Source: Tepidimonas thermarum (GTDB lineage: Bacteria; Pseudomonadota; Gammaproteobacteria; Burkholderiales; Burkholderiaceae_C). From it: a stretch of DNA of 64,000 bases. The DNA lies in assembly GCF_007556705.1 (NCBI RefSeq), contig NZ_VJOL01000006.1:16433-80432 (forward strand). Direction: 5' to 3'. Under the pieces are notes generated by a model. The model saw only the letters and a list, made by a program, of their open reading frames with translations. It was not told the DNA's origin and did no database searches. How positions within the stretch are numbered: position 1 is the first letter of the stretch; every line of letters starts with the position of its first letter. Below, piece by piece: positions 20,626 to 31,100 of the stretch. A program made the translations under genes and the position numbers.

Positions 20626-20746
20626 GATCGCCATCGTAGCGCAACGGGGCGGCGGCGGGCCGTGCGCGGCGCGCGCGTGCAATGGGCGTGGTCGGCGCGG
20701 TTGGCCGGCCCCGGGTGGCCTTGGCACAATGCGGGCTTTCCCCGAC

Positions 20747-22105
20747 ATGGCTGACCCGATGACCGCTGCCACCCTGGATCCCGCGCTGCCCCCCGATGCG
20801 ACCGCGCCGCTGGCGCACTGGCTGGCCCATCTGGAGCGCCTGCACGGGCAGCGCATCACCCTGGGGCTGGAGCGGGTGCGCGCCGTCGCCGAGCGGCTGG
20901 GCGAGGCGCTGCGGCCCGCCTGTCCCGTCATCACCGTGGCCGGCACCAACGGCAAGGGCTCCACCTGCGCGATGCTGGAGGCCATCTACCGCGCCGCGGG
21001 CTACCGCACCGCGCTCTACACCTCGCCGCATTTGGTGCATTTCGAAGAACGAGCGCGGCGCGATGGGGTGCCGTTGGCGGCGGCCGATCTGGTGCCGGCG
21101 TTTGCGGCGGTGGAGGCGGCGCGCACCGCGGGGGAGGCGGTGGCGCTGAGCTACTTCGAGTTCACCACACTGGCGTGCGTGCATGCGTTGCTGGCGCAGC
21201 GGCCCGATGTGCTGATCCTGGAAGTGGGCATGGGCGGGCGCCTGGATGCGGTCAACCTGTGGGATGCGGACTGCGCCGTCATCACCAGCATCGACCTGGA
21301 TCACATGGAGTACCTGGGCCCGGACCGCGAGGCGATTGGCTACGAAAAGGCCGGCGTGGCCCGCACCGGGCGACCGCTGATCGTCAGCGACCCGCTGCCG
21401 CCGCGCAGCGTGCTCGAGCGCGCGCGCGAGATCGACGCGGACCTGTGGCTGGCCGGGCGCGATTTTCGGCACAGCGGCGACCGGCAGCAGTGGGCCTGGC
21501 AGGGCCGCGCGCGCCGCTACGGCGGGTTGGCGTACCCGGCGCTGCGGGGCGTCAACCAGCTGGTCAACGCGTCGGGCGTGCTGGCGGTGCTGGAGGCGCT
21601 GCACGCGCGCTTGCCGGTCGCGGCGCAGGCGGTGCGCCAGGGGCTGGCCCTGGTGGAGTGGCCGGGGCGCTTTCAGATCGTCCCGGGCGAGCCGGTGCTG
21701 GTGCTGGACGTGGCGCACAACCCCCATGCCGTGGCGGCGCTGGCCGAAAACCTCGACGCCATGGGGTTTTACCCGCAGACCCAGGCGGTCTTTGGCGCCA
21801 TGGCCGACAAGGACGTGCGGCCCATGCTCGAGCGACTGGATCCCCTGATCGACGCTTGGCACTTTTGCGACCTGCCCACCGCGCGCGCCGCGCGCGCCAC
21901 CGATTTGCAGGCGCTGTGGCAGGGCGGCACGCGGCGTGCCGACGTGGCCGCGCGGACGTACCCCGACCCGGTTGCGGCGTTGCAGGCGGCCCTGGGGGCG
22001 GCGGACCCCGCTGGTAGAATCGTGGTTTTCGGATCCTTCTACACGGTGGGCGGCGTGCTGCAACACGGGTTGCCGCGCCGGGGCGCCAAGCACCTGCAGG
22101 CCTGA
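20747..22105 (+). CDS. folC: Dihydrofolate/folylpolyglutamate synthase
   Basis: FolC adds glutamate to dihydropteroate and to folates, a Mur-ligase-type ATP enzyme of the cytoplasm. The 452 residues contain the P-loop AGTNGKGSTCAMLEAIY, the TALYTSPHL motif, the omega loop and EVGMGGRLDAVN, then ITSIDLDHMEYLG and the C-terminal LDVAHNPHAV. ATG 20747 was chosen; ATG 20759 is four codons on. It opens a plus-strand block with the SPOR protein, cvpA, purF and metZ, each 2-16 bases apart, an arrangement shared with E. coli folC-dedD-cvpA-purF. A TAGAAT hexamer at 22015-22020 inside its 3' end could be an internal promoter. Confidence 0.95.
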   Translation: MADPMTAATLDPALPPDATAPLAHWLAHLERLHGQRITLGLERVRAVAERLGEALRPACPVITVAGTNGKGSTCAMLEAIYRAAGYRTALYTSPHLVHFEERARRDGVPLAAADLVPAFAAVEAARTAGEAVALSYFEFTTLACVHALLAQRPDVLILEVGMGGRLDAVNLWDADCAVITSIDLDHMEYLGPDREAIGYEKAGVARTGRPLIVSDPLPPRSVLERAREIDADLWLAGRDFRHSGDRQQWAWQGRARRYGGLAYPALRGVNQLVNASGVLAVLEALHARLPVAAQAVRQGLALVEWPGRFQIVPGEPVLVLDVAHNPHAVAALAENLDAMGFYPQTQAVFGAMADKDVRPMLERLDPLIDAWHFCDLPTARAARATDLQALWQGGTRRADVAARTYPDPVAALQAALGAADPAGRIVVFGSFYTVGGVLQHGLPRRGAKHLQA

Positions 22106-22108
22106 CGC

Positions 22109-22873
22109 ATGTTCCAACTCCGCTCCGGTTCCGGCGCAACGCCCGCTTCGACCCCAGGGGGGCGGCAGCAGCCCCCGTCGATCGAGATGCTGCGCCGCCG
22201 TGCCCGCCAGCGGCTCATCGGCGCGGCGGTGCTCGTGGGCATCGCCATCATCGCGCTGCCGATGCTGTTCGAGTCGCAGCCGCGCCCGATACCCGTCGAT
22301 ATCGTCATCGAGATCCCGGCGCGCCACGCCGTCGAGCCGTTGAGCGTGCCCGGCCGCGCGGCAGGTGAGGGCCGCACGGGCGAGCGCCAGGGGGGCGCGC
22401 CGGCGCCAGCCCAGAGCGCCCAGGCGGCGCCGCCAGAGCCGGGCCATGATCGCAAGGCGCCGGACGCCACCACGCCTGCTACCCCGGCACCCGTGGCGCC
22501 CCCAGCACCCCCATCCGCGCCACCCCAGGCGCCGGCGGCGCCTGCCCCCGCCAGCCCAACACCGGCCGCCCCGCCGTCGGCCGCCGCCAGCACGCCCGCG
22601 CCGGCCGCAGCGCGGGCGGATGCCGACACCGCCGCCGCGGCCAAGACACGCGTGGTCGTGCAGGTGGGGGCGTTTGCCGATGCGGCGCGCGCGCAGGAGG
22701 TGCGGCGCCGCCTCGAGCGCGCGGGCCTCAAGACCTACACCCATGTGGCCGAAACGCCCGAAGGCAAGCGCATCCGGGTGCGGGTCGGTCCGTTCGACAC
22801 CCGTGCCGAAGCCGAGAAGGTGGCGGAAAAGGTCAAGGCGTTGGGTTTGCCCGCGGCGGTGCTGACGCTGTGA
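22109..22873 (+). CDS. SPOR domain protein (DedD-like)
   Basis: This 254-residue inner-membrane protein probably binds denuded septal peptidoglycan. One transmembrane helix (about residues 36-52, LIGAAVLVGIAIIALPM) is followed by a ~100-residue Pro/Ala-rich periplasmic linker (about 85-170). The C-terminal SPOR domain starts at RVVVQVGAFADAARAQEV and ends in VRVGPFDTRAEAEKVAEKVK. The topology and position between folC and cvpA match E. coli DedD, a cell-division protein. The start ATG lies three bases after folC, so translation is coupled. Confidence 0.88.
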   Translation: MFQLRSGSGATPASTPGGRQQPPSIEMLRRRARQRLIGAAVLVGIAIIALPMLFESQPRPIPVDIVIEIPARHAVEPLSVPGRAAGEGRTGERQGGAPAPAQSAQAAPPEPGHDRKAPDATTPATPAPVAPPAPPSAPPQAPAAPAPASPTPAAPPSAAASTPAPAAARADADTAAAAKTRVVVQVGAFADAARAQEVRRRLERAGLKTYTHVAETPEGKRIRVRVGPFDTRAEAEKVAEKVKALGLPAAVLTL

Positions 22874-22876
22874 GCC

Positions 22877-23362
22877 ATGGCCACCGTCGACATCGTCTTG
22901 CTCGTGGTGCTGGGCGCATCGGTCGTCATCGGTTTGTGGCGCGGCCTGCTGTACGAGGTGTTGTCCGTGCTGGGCTGGATCGTGGCGTTTGTGGTGGCGC
23001 AGCGCTGGGCGCTGCAGGCGGCCGACAGTTTGCCGCTGGCGCACGCGGCGGCGCCGCTGCGCTATGCCGCGGGGTTTGCCGTGCTGTTCGTGCTCACCGC
23101 CTTCGTGGCGGGCTGGGTGGCGTGGCTGGCGCAACGGGGGGCGCAGCTCGTGGGGTTGCGGCCGGTGGATCGCGCCCTGGGCGGGTTGTTTGGTTTGGTG
23201 CGCGGCGTCGTGCTGCTGCTGGCGGCGGCGCTGCTGATACGGCTCACGCCGTGGGCGGACAGCGCGGCGTGGCGCGAGGCCGTGGGGCCGCGCTGGCTGG
23301 GCCAGGGGCTGCAGGTCGTCAAAGGCCTGGCGCCGCCCGCCGTGGCGGCCTATTTTCCGTGA
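22877..23362 (+). CDS. cvpA: CvpA family membrane protein
   Basis: The 161-residue inner-membrane protein has four hydrophobic helices and the CvpA opening [21 protein letters not shown] and the [18 protein letters not shown] segment (here [17 protein letters not shown]). In E. coli it was identified through colicin V production; it also affects envelope stress, and its molecular role is unsettled. It sits between the SPOR gene and purF, as in E. coli. Confidence 0.92.
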   Translation: MATVDIVLLVVLGASVVIGLWRGLLYEVLSVLGWIVAFVVAQRWALQAADSLPLAHAAAPLRYAAGFAVLFVLTAFVAGWVAWLAQRGAQLVGLRPVDRALGGLFGLVRGVVLLLAAALLIRLTPWADSAAWREAVGPRWLGQGLQVVKGLAPPAVAAYFP

Positions 23363-23378
23363 TTCGAGGGGCAAGGCT

Positions 23379-24890
23379 ATGTGTGGCATCGTCGGCGTGG
23401 TCAGCGCCCAGCCGGTCAATCAGCTGATTTATGACGCGCTGCTGCTGTTGCAGCACCGCGGGCAGGATGCGGCTGGCATCCTGACCCAGCTGGGGCACAA
23501 ATTTTTCATGCACAAGGCCAAGGGCATGGTGCGCGACGTCTTTCGCACGCGCAACATGCGTGCCCTGCCGGGCACGAGCGGCCTGGGGCAGGTGCGCTAT
23601 CCCACGGCGGGCAACGCGGCCAGCGAGGAGGAGGCGCAGCCGTTTTACGTCAACGCGCCGTTTGGCGTGGTGATGGCGCACAACGGCAACCTCACCAACG
23701 CGCAGGCGCTGCGGCGCGAGCTGGTGCAGACCGACCACCGCCACATCAACACCGAGAGCGACTCCGAGGTGCTGCTCAACGTCCTGGCGCACGAGCTCGG
23801 ACGCGCCTCGCAGGGTGGCGCGCTGCAGCTCGAGGGCATTTTTGGCGCTGTGGCCGCGGTGCACCGGCGCGTGCGTGGCAGCTACGCGGTGGTGGCGCTG
23901 ATTGCCGGCCACGGCATGTTGGTGTTTCGCGATCCGTTTGGCATCCGGCCGCTGTGCATCGGCCGCGGCGCCGATGGCACCGTGATGGCGGCCAGCGAGT
24001 CGGTGGCCCTCGAAGGCACGGGCCACCGCTTCGAGCGCGACGTGGCGCCGGGTGAGGCGATTTTCGTCACGCTCGATGGGCACATCCACGCCCGCCAGTG
24101 TGCCGAGGCGCCGCGCCACCACCCGTGCATGTTCGAATTCGTCTACCTGGCGCGGCCCGATTCGGTCATCGACGGCATTTCGGTTTACCAGGCACGGCTC
24201 AACATGGGGCAGACGCTGGCCACGCGCGTCGTCTCCACCGTACCGCCCAACGAGATCGACGCCGTCATCCCCATCCCCGAGTCCAGCCGTCCCGCGGCGA
24301 TGGAAGTCGCGCGCCTGATCGGCCGCCCGTATCGCGAGGGGTTCGTCAAAAACCGCTATGTCGGTCGCACGTTCATCATGCCCGGGCAGGCGGTGCGCAA
24401 GAAGTCCGTGCGCCAAAAGCTCAACGTCATCGCCAGCGAATTCGCCGGGCGCAACGTGCTGCTGGTGGACGATTCGATCGTGCGCGGCACCACCAGCCGT
24501 GAAATCGTGCAGATGGCGCGCGAAGCGGGTGCGCGCAAGGTGTACCTGGCCAGCGCCGCGCCGCCGGTGCGCTACCCCAACGTGTACGGCATCGACATGC
24601 CGACGCAGGAGGAGCTGGTGGCGCATGGCCGCACGGTCGAGCAGGTGCGCGCGCTCATCGGCTGCGATGCGCTCATCTACCAGGACGTGGAGGCGATGAA
24701 GCGCGCGGTGGCGGCGCTCAACCCCGGCTTGCAGGGGTTCGAGGCGTCGTGCTTCGACGGGGTGTACATCACGGGCGATGTCACGCCCGAGTCGGTAGTG
24801 GCCATGAACGCGCCGCGCCAGGCCAGCGCCGCGGAGGATGACGACGGCGCCACCACGCGGCTGACCCTGCCCAACGCCCAGGAGAGCTGA
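23379..24890 (+). CDS. purF: Amidophosphoribosyltransferase
   Basis: PurF makes 5-phosphoribosylamine from PRPP and glutamine, the first committed step of purine synthesis. The 503-residue protein starts with MCGIVGVV, where Cys2 becomes the N-terminal nucleophile after Met removal; no propeptide is present. The class II glutamine amidotransferase domain (about 1-240) includes [12 protein letters not shown]. The PRPP loop [18 protein letters not shown] lies at about residues 361-378. Spacing from cvpA is 16 bases and to metZ two bases, so expression is coupled. No PurR box was identified. Confidence 0.97.
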   Translation: MCGIVGVVSAQPVNQLIYDALLLLQHRGQDAAGILTQLGHKFFMHKAKGMVRDVFRTRNMRALPGTSGLGQVRYPTAGNAASEEEAQPFYVNAPFGVVMAHNGNLTNAQALRRELVQTDHRHINTESDSEVLLNVLAHELGRASQGGALQLEGIFGAVAAVHRRVRGSYAVVALIAGHGMLVFRDPFGIRPLCIGRGADGTVMAASESVALEGTGHRFERDVAPGEAIFVTLDGHIHARQCAEAPRHHPCMFEFVYLARPDSVIDGISVYQARLNMGQTLATRVVSTVPPNEIDAVIPIPESSRPAAMEVARLIGRPYREGFVKNRYVGRTFIMPGQAVRKKSVRQKLNVIASEFAGRNVLLVDDSIVRGTTSREIVQMAREAGARKVYLASAAPPVRYPNVYGIDMPTQEELVAHGRTVEQVRALIGCDALIYQDVEAMKRAVAALNPGLQGFEASCFDGVYITGDVTPESVVAMNAPRQASAAEDDDGATTRLTLPNAQES

Positions 24891-24892
24891 GG

Positions 24893-26107
24893 ATGAGCGA
24901 CCCGCGGGGCGCGGCGCCCTGGCATCCCGAAACGGCCGCGGTGCGCGTGGCCACGCCGCGCACACCCTACGGCGAGAACGCCGAGGCGCTGTTTTTGACC
25001 AGCGGCTTCGTGCAGCCCAGTGCACAGGCCGCGGCGGCGCGTTTTGCCGGCGACGAGGATGGCTACACCTACGCGCGCTACGGCAACCCCACCACGGCGA
25101 GTTTCGAGCAGCGGCTGGCGGCGCTCGAAGGCACCGAGGCGGCGATCGCCACCGCCTCGGGCATGTCCGCGATCCTGATGCTGTGCCTGGGGCTGCTGCA
25201 GGCGGGTGACCACGTGGTGTGCTCGCAGTCGATGTTTGGCGCCACCATCAAGCTCATCGGCAGCGATTTGGCCAAGTTTGGCGTGGCGTCCACGTTCGTG
25301 CCACAGGCCGATGTCGATGCTTGGCGCGCGGCGGTGCGGCCGCAGACGCGGCTGCTGCTGGCCGAAACCCCCACCAACCCGCTGACCGAGGTGTGCGACA
25401 TCGCCGCCCTGGCCGACATTGCCCATGCCGCTGGTGCCCTGCTGGCGGTGGACAACTGCTTTGCCACGCCGGCGCTGCAGCGGCCGGTCGAATGGGGCGC
25501 CGATATCGTCGTCCATTCGGGGACCAAATTTTTGGACGGGCAGGGGCGCGTGATGGCGGGGGCGTTGTGCGCCCGCCGCGCGCTGGTGGAGGAGAAGTTT
25601 TTGCCGGTGCTGCGCAGCGCCGGCATGACGCTGGCGCCCTTCAACGCCTGGGTGGTGCTCAAGGGGCTGGAGACGCTGCATCTGCGCCTGCAGGCCCAAA
25701 GCGCCACGGCGCTGCGGCTGGCGCACTGGCTGCTGGCGCACCCGGCGGTGGCGCGCGTGCATTACCCCGGTTTGCCTCACCATCCGCAGCACGCCCTGGC
25801 CATGCGCCAGCAACGCGGCTGCGGTGGTGCCATCGTCGCCTTCGAGGTGCGCGCCGACGACGTCCAGACCGGGCGCGAACGCGCCTTCGCGGTGCTGGAC
25901 GCGCTGCGCGTGCTGTCGCTGTCCACCAACCTGGGCGACACCAAAACCCTGTGCTCGCACCCCGCGAGCACCTCGCACGGCCGCCTGACCGAGGCGCAGC
26001 GGCAAGCCGCCGGCATCACGCAGGGGCTGATCCGCATCTCCGTTGGCCTGGAGCATTTCGACGACATCACCGCCGACCTGGCGCGCGGCCTGGACGCCAT
26101 CCGCTGA
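24893..26107 (+). CDS. metZ: O-succinylhomoserine sulfhydrylase
   Basis: MetZ makes homocysteine from O-succinylhomoserine and sulfide, a direct route in methionine synthesis. The 404-residue PLP enzyme of the Cys/Met-metabolism family has the substrate loop DGYTYARYGNPTTASFEQRL, AEPPTNP-type block (here LAETPTNPLTEV) and PLP-lysine in SGTKFLDGQGRVMAGAL (Lys212). The DGQGR extension after the lysine is typical of MetZ rather than MetB. Position directly after purF is a known arrangement in Burkholderiales and Pseudomonas. It is followed by gltX after 27 bases. Confidence 0.93.
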   Translation: MSDPRGAAPWHPETAAVRVATPRTPYGENAEALFLTSGFVQPSAQAAAARFAGDEDGYTYARYGNPTTASFEQRLAALEGTEAAIATASGMSAILMLCLGLLQAGDHVVCSQSMFGATIKLIGSDLAKFGVASTFVPQADVDAWRAAVRPQTRLLLAETPTNPLTEVCDIAALADIAHAAGALLAVDNCFATPALQRPVEWGADIVVHSGTKFLDGQGRVMAGALCARRALVEEKFLPVLRSAGMTLAPFNAWVVLKGLETLHLRLQAQSATALRLAHWLLAHPAVARVHYPGLPHHPQHALAMRQQRGCGGAIVAFEVRADDVQTGRERAFAVLDALRVLSLSTNLGDTKTLCSHPASTSHGRLTEAQRQAAGITQGLIRISVGLEHFDDITADLARGLDAIR

Positions 26108-26134
26108 CGCCCGCGCCGTTTTTCCCCTATCGCC

Positions 26135-27538
26135 ATGACCGCACGCGTTCGCACCCGCTTTGCCCCGTCGCCGACGGGCTTCATCCACCTGGGCAATATC
26201 CGCTCGGCGCTGTACCCATGGGCGTTTGCGCGCGCCCACGGTGGCGATTTCATCCTGCGCATCGAAGACACCGACCAGGAGCGCTCCACCGAGGAGGCGG
26301 TGCGCGTGATCCTGGAGGCGATGGACTGGCTCGGCCTGACCCCCGATGAAGGCCCGTACTACCAAATGCAGCGCATGGACCGCTACCGCGAGGTGATCGC
26401 GCAGATGCTGCAGGCGGGGCTGGCCTATCACTGCTACATGACGCCGGAAGAGCTCGACGCCCTGCGCGAGCGGCAAATGGCCGCCAAGCTCAAGCCGCGC
26501 TACGACGGCACCTGGCGCCCCGAGCCGGGCAAGGTGCTGCCAACGCCGCCCAGCGGCGTGCTGCCGGTGATCCGCTTCAAAAACCCGCTGTCAGGCAGCG
26601 TCGTCTGGGATGACAAGGTCAAGGGCCGCATCGAGATCCGCAACGACGAGTTGGACGACCTCGTCATCGCGCGCCAGGCGCCGGTCGGCGAGATCGGCGT
26701 GCCGACCTACAACTTCTGCGTCGTGGTCGACGACATCGACATGCGCATCACGCACGTCATCCGCGGCGACGACCATGTCAACAACACGCCGCGGCAGATC
26801 AACATCATCCGTGCCCTCGGGTACGAGCCGCCGGTCTACGCCCACCTGCCCACCGTGCTCAACGAGCAGGGCGAAAAGATGAGCAAGCGCCACGGTGCCA
26901 AGCCTGTGACCTGGTACCGTGACGCTGGCTTTTTGCCCGAGGCGATGATCAACTACCTGGCGCGGCTGGGCTGGAGCCACGGCGACGACGAAATCTTCAC
27001 GCGCGCGCAGTTCCTGCAGTGGTTCGACCTCGAGCACCTGGGGCGCAGCGCCGCGCAGTTCGACGAGGCCAAGCTGCGCTGGGTCAACGCCCAGCACCTC
27101 AAGATGACGCCGGACGAGCGGCTGGCGCCACTGGTGGCCGAACAACTGGCGCGGCGCGGCCTGCACGCCGACGAGCGGCTGCCCGCGATCTGCGGCCTGT
27201 TCAAAGACCGCTGCGACACCACGGTGGCGCTCGCCGACTGGGCGCAGCCCTACTACCAGGCACCCACGCCGCGCGACGAGGACCTGGCGCAACACGTCAC
27301 CGACGCGGTACGCCCAGCGCTGGCGGAGCTGCGCCAGCGCCTGGCCGACGCGGCGTGGACACCCGCGGGGATCGCCGCGGCCATCAAGGCCACGCTGGCG
27401 GCGCATGGGCTGAAAATGCCGCAGTTGGCCATGCCGGTGCGCGTGCTGGTCATGGGCACGCCGCAGACGCCTTCGGTGGATGCGGTGCTGGCGCTGCACC
27501 GCCGCGAGGATGTGCTGGCGCGCTTGTCGCCCGCCTGA
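26135..27538 (+). CDS. gltX: Glutamyl-tRNA synthetase
   Basis: It charges tRNA-Glu with glutamate. The 467 residues have the class I HIGH-type motif as [16 protein letters not shown] (residues 9-24), and the KMSKS loop as GEKMSKRHG. The C-terminal helical anticodon-binding region ends at RREDVLARL. The gene is followed within 300 bases by two tRNA-Glu genes, its own substrate, in the adjacent tRNA cluster. It lies 27 bases downstream of metZ and may share that transcript. Confidence 0.97.
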   Translation: MTARVRTRFAPSPTGFIHLGNIRSALYPWAFARAHGGDFILRIEDTDQERSTEEAVRVILEAMDWLGLTPDEGPYYQMQRMDRYREVIAQMLQAGLAYHCYMTPEELDALRERQMAAKLKPRYDGTWRPEPGKVLPTPPSGVLPVIRFKNPLSGSVVWDDKVKGRIEIRNDELDDLVIARQAPVGEIGVPTYNFCVVVDDIDMRITHVIRGDDHVNNTPRQINIIRALGYEPPVYAHLPTVLNEQGEKMSKRHGAKPVTWYRDAGFLPEAMINYLARLGWSHGDDEIFTRAQFLQWFDLEHLGRSAAQFDEAKLRWVNAQHLKMTPDERLAPLVAEQLARRGLHADERLPAICGLFKDRCDTTVALADWAQPYYQAPTPRDEDLAQHVTDAVRPALAELRQRLADAAWTPAGIAAAIKATLAAHGLKMPQLAMPVRVLVMGTPQTPSVDAVLALHRREDVLARLSPA

Positions 27539-27611
27539 CGATTGACGGGGTGCCGGCGGCGGTTGGGGCGGATTTTTCCACCCCGTGACGGAAACGGCCC
27601 CGATTTGTGTC

Positions 27612-27617
27612 TATAAT
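27612..27617 (+). promoter_or_regulatory. -10 element for the tRNA cluster
   Basis: A perfect TATAAT lies 70 bases before the first tRNA of the cluster and 73 bases after gltX. No good -35 hexamer was found at 16-18 bases. Position and match make it the probable promoter of the Ala-Glu-Asp-Glu-Asp transcript. Confidence 0.65.
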
Positions 27618-27681
27618 GCAGGTCTCGACAGCGCACAACGCGATCGGCAACGATATCCAAGCAACCGCTGTCGAGGCCCGT

Positions 27682-27757
<76 letters not shown>

Positions 27758-27764
27758 CGAATCA

Positions 27765-27840
27765 GACCCTATCGTCTAGAGGCCTAGGACATCACCCTTT
27801 CACGGTGAGTACCGGGGTTCGAATCCCCGTAGGGTCGCCA
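27765..27840 (+). tRNA. tRNA-Glu (anticodon TTC), copy 1
   Basis: This 76-nucleotide tRNA has acceptor GACCCTA / TAGGGTC, an encoded CCA and anticodon loop CTTTCAC (anticodon TTC, codons GAA/GAG). It lies seven bases after tRNA-Ala. An identical second copy starts at 27939. Confidence 0.97.
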
Positions 27841-27844
27841 CATT

Positions 27845-27921
27845 GGAGCGGTAGTTCAGTTGGTTAGAATACCGGCCTGTCACGCCGGGGGTCGCGGGTT
27901 CGAGCCCCGTCCGCTCCGCCA
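27845..27921 (+). tRNA. tRNA-Asp (anticodon GTC), copy 1
   Basis: This 77-nucleotide tRNA has acceptor GGAGCGG / CCGCTCC, an encoded CCA and anticodon loop CTGTCAC (GTC, codons GAC/GAU). It lies four bases after tRNA-Glu. An identical second copy starts at 28019. Confidence 0.97.
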
Positions 27922-27938
27922 ACCGATAGCTCAGCGAC

Positions 27939-28014
27939 GACCCTATCGTCTAGAGGCCTAGGACATCACCCTTTCACGGTGAGTACCGGGGTTCGAATCC
28001 CCGTAGGGTCGCCA
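27939..28014 (+). tRNA. tRNA-Glu (anticodon TTC), copy 2
   Basis: Base-for-base the same as the copy at 27765-27840, including the four-base linker to the next tRNA-Asp. It arises from a local tandem duplication. Confidence 0.97.
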
Positions 28015-28018
28015 CATT

Positions 28019-28095
28019 GGAGCGGTAGTTCAGTTGGTTAGAATACCGGCCTGTCACGCCGGGGGTCGCGGGTTCGAGCCCCGTCCGCTCCGCCA
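28019..28095 (+). tRNA. tRNA-Asp (anticodon GTC), copy 2
   Basis: Identical to the copy at 27845-27921. It is the last tRNA of the cluster and is followed 11 bases later by an intrinsic terminator. Confidence 0.97.
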
Positions 28096-28106
28096 ACGCA
28101 TCGCAC

Positions 28107-28137
28107 ACGCCACCCATTGCGGGTGGCGTTTGTGTTT
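28107..28137 (+). terminator. Intrinsic terminator of the tRNA cluster
   Basis: An 8-base-pair stem (CGCCACCC 28108-28115, GGGTGGCG 28121-28128) with a 5-base loop is followed by a T-rich tail (TTTGTGTTT). It ends the tRNA transcript just before the 3' end of the convergent large signalling gene. Confidence 0.85.
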
Positions 28138-28191
28138 GGGGCGCCGTGTTTGAGGTCGGTCGGCGTTCGGTCGGCGGGCTATCGGTCGCGT

Positions 28192-31100
28192 TTAGGGTGC
28201 GGCCAACACCCCCTGAGCATCCACCCAGGCGGCAAAAGCGTCCCACGGCAGTGGCCGGCTGTAGCGAAAACCCTGCACGTCCAGCGGCGCATGGGGCGTG
28301 AGGAACGCCAGCTGCCCGTCCGTCTCCACCCCTTCGACCACCACGCGCGCGTGCAGCGCGGCGGCCAGCTCCAGCACCGCGGTCACGACGCGCTCGCTCG
28401 GCCCGCCGGTGCCCACGTGGTCGGTAAAGCGCTTGTCCACCTTGAGCTCATCCACGGGCGTGCGCAGCAGATAAGCCAGGCTCGAGTAGCCGGTGCCAAA
28501 GTCATCCAGCGCCACGTGGCCGCCACCCTCGCGCACGCGCTGCAGCCACGCCAGCGTCGAGGGGCTGTCGGCCATCCAGACCGATTCGGTCACTTCGATG
28601 ATCAAGTGCGGCAGGGCGGCGCGGTGTTCCTCGAGCCAGTCGCGCAGGCTGGCGTCGCCAAACTGCGCGGCCGAGACGTTGATCGCCAGCCGAAACGCCG
28701 GTCCCCAGCGCCGCGCGGCTTCCATGGCCAGCCGCGCGCCTTCGCGCAACACCCAGCCGCCGATGCGCCGGATCTGGCCGCTGGCCTCGGCGACGTCGAT
28801 GAACTCCACCGGCGAGACCAGCCCGCGCGTGGGATGGCGCCAGCGCAGCAGCACCTCGGCACCGCGCACGCGCTGCTGCGGCAGCGCCACGATGGGCTGG
28901 AAGTGCAGCTCGAACGCGCCCTGCGCCAGCGCCTGCTCGAGGCCGGCCTTGACTTCGGCGAGGTGGCGCGCGCGGCTTTCCATCTGCGGCGAATAAAACC
29001 GCAGGCGATCGCGGCCGCTGTTTTTGGCGGCGTACATCGCGGTGTCGGCCATGCGCAGCAGCTCTTCGGTCGTTTCGCCGTCGTTGGGAAAACTGGCCAC
29101 GCCGATGCTGGCGCTCAGGCGCAACACGTTGCCGTGCAGGTTGATGGGCTGCCGGATGGCCTGCAGGACGCTGTCGGCGATGCGCTCGACCACCAGCGGG
29201 GAGTCGACGCCGTCGAGCAGCAGCACGAACTCGTCGCCGCCAAAGCGCGCCACCGTGTCGTTGGGGCGCAGGGCGCGGCGGATGCGTCCGGCGATCTCGA
29301 CCAGCACCTCGTCGCCGACCTCGTGCCCGTGGACGTCGTTGACATCCTTGAAGCCGTCCAGGTCGCAAAACATCACGTAGAGGGGGCGCAGCTGGCGCTG
29401 GCCGCGCAACAGCGCCTGTTCCAGCCGGTCGCGGTAGAGCGCGCGGTTGGGCAGACCGGTGAGGGCATCGAAGTTGGCCTGCCGGAAGATGGTCTGCTCG
29501 CGCGCCTTGGCCTCGTCGATGTTTTCCAGCAACAGCACCACCATGTCGCCCAGCGGCTCGGGGTGGCTGGCCAGCGAGGCATGCTGGCGCGCCCAACGTA
29601 CCGAACCGTCGCGCGCCAGCAGCCGGTGTTCCAGCGGCGCGTTGGGCCGCGCCAGGGTCAGCGCGCGCAGCTGCTGCTGCACGCTGCCGCGGTCGTCGGG
29701 GTGGATCCAGTCGGCCCAATGGCTGCCGCGCAGGTCCTCGGCGGCGACGGCCAGGCGCGCGGCCAGCGCCGCGTTGCACTCCTGCACCGTGCCATCGGGC
29801 AGGCAGATCGCAATACCAATGCTGGGGTTGTCCCAAACCGCTTGCAGGCGGCTGTGGGCGATGCGCTCGCGCTGCTCGAGCTGCACGCGGTCGGTGACGT
29901 CCAGCAGCGACGCCGCAACGAGGCGCCGGCCATCGTGCGCGGTGGCCACGCGTGCGCCGCGCTCTTGCACGTCGCGCCATTGGCCATCGGGCCCGCGCAG
30001 GCGGTAGCGCTGGGTCCACTGGGGGTTGCGCTCATCGTGCCAGGTGGCTTGGACGCGGCCCTGGTCCTGCGGGGCGATCGCCGCCAACAGCCATGCCAGG
30101 TCGTCCCGGCCCGTCTCGGTGGCGGGCGCTGGCAGCCACTCATCGAGCCGCGGCGAGGCGTAGTCGATGCGTCCCCGCACCACGTCCAGCAGCACCACGC
30201 CCTCGTGCAGCGCATCGGTGAGCAGGCTCAGGCGCTCCTGCAACGCCAGCCGCGCCTGCTCGGCTTGGCGCAACGCGGTCAGATCGGTCAGCGCCACCAC
30301 GTAGCCGGTGCGCTGGTCGTGGGTCTGCCAGGGCACCAACTGCACCCACAGCCGGGCATTGGCCCGTTCGACGCCGCCCTGCCACGCACCGCTGTGGCCG
30401 CCCACCACGTGCGCGATCAGCCCCGGTGGCCAGGCAAAGTGCCGCGTATCGAAGCTCCACGGCATGCCCAGCTGGGTTTCGCGCAGGCCGATCAAGTCCG
30501 CCGCCAGCTGGTTGAAGCGCAGCAGCCGCCGCTCCTGGTCCAGCACCAGCAACGCCGTGCCGGCGCTTTCCTGCACCGCATGCAGGAGCTCGTTGAGCTG
30601 TTGCTGCTCGCGCAGCGAGCGGTCGAGTTCCTCGTTGAGGGTGCGCAGTTCCTCGTTGGACGCTTCGAGTTCTTCGTTGGAGGCTTCCAGCTCCTCGTTG
30701 GCGGCTTCGAGTTCTTCGCTGGTGACGCTCAATTGCTCGTTGAGCTGCTGCAACTGTTGCTGGCTGTGTTCCAACGCATCGACCAGGCTTTCCAGCCGCT
30801 CCTGCGCCAGCGCCGATGCCTCGGTCGTGCAGGCCACGCTCGACGTCGCCTCCGGCGCTGCGGGCGCCGCACGCGCAAAGCTGACGATCGCGTACGGCTC
30901 GCCGCCATGCTCGAAACGCGCCGCCTGCAGCACATACGCCGGCAAGCCGCGTACCTGCGGCAGCGGCAGTCGCAGCGCGCTTTCCTCGCCTTGCAGCAAG
31001 CGGTGCAACACCAGTTGCACATCGCGCCGCCAGGCCGGCTCGACCAAATTGGGCAAGGTCAGCGCCACGGTGGAGCCGGCGGGCCAGCGCATCAGCCCCT

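Larger units (their letters stand above)
27765..28095 (+). repeat. Tandem duplication of a tRNA-Glu/tRNA-Asp pair
   Basis: The 157-base block 27765-27921 recurs exactly at 27939-28095, offset by 174 bases. A 17-base unique spacer (27922-27938) separates the copies. Complete identity, including the intergenic four bases, indicates a recent duplication or ongoing gene conversion. Confidence 0.95.
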
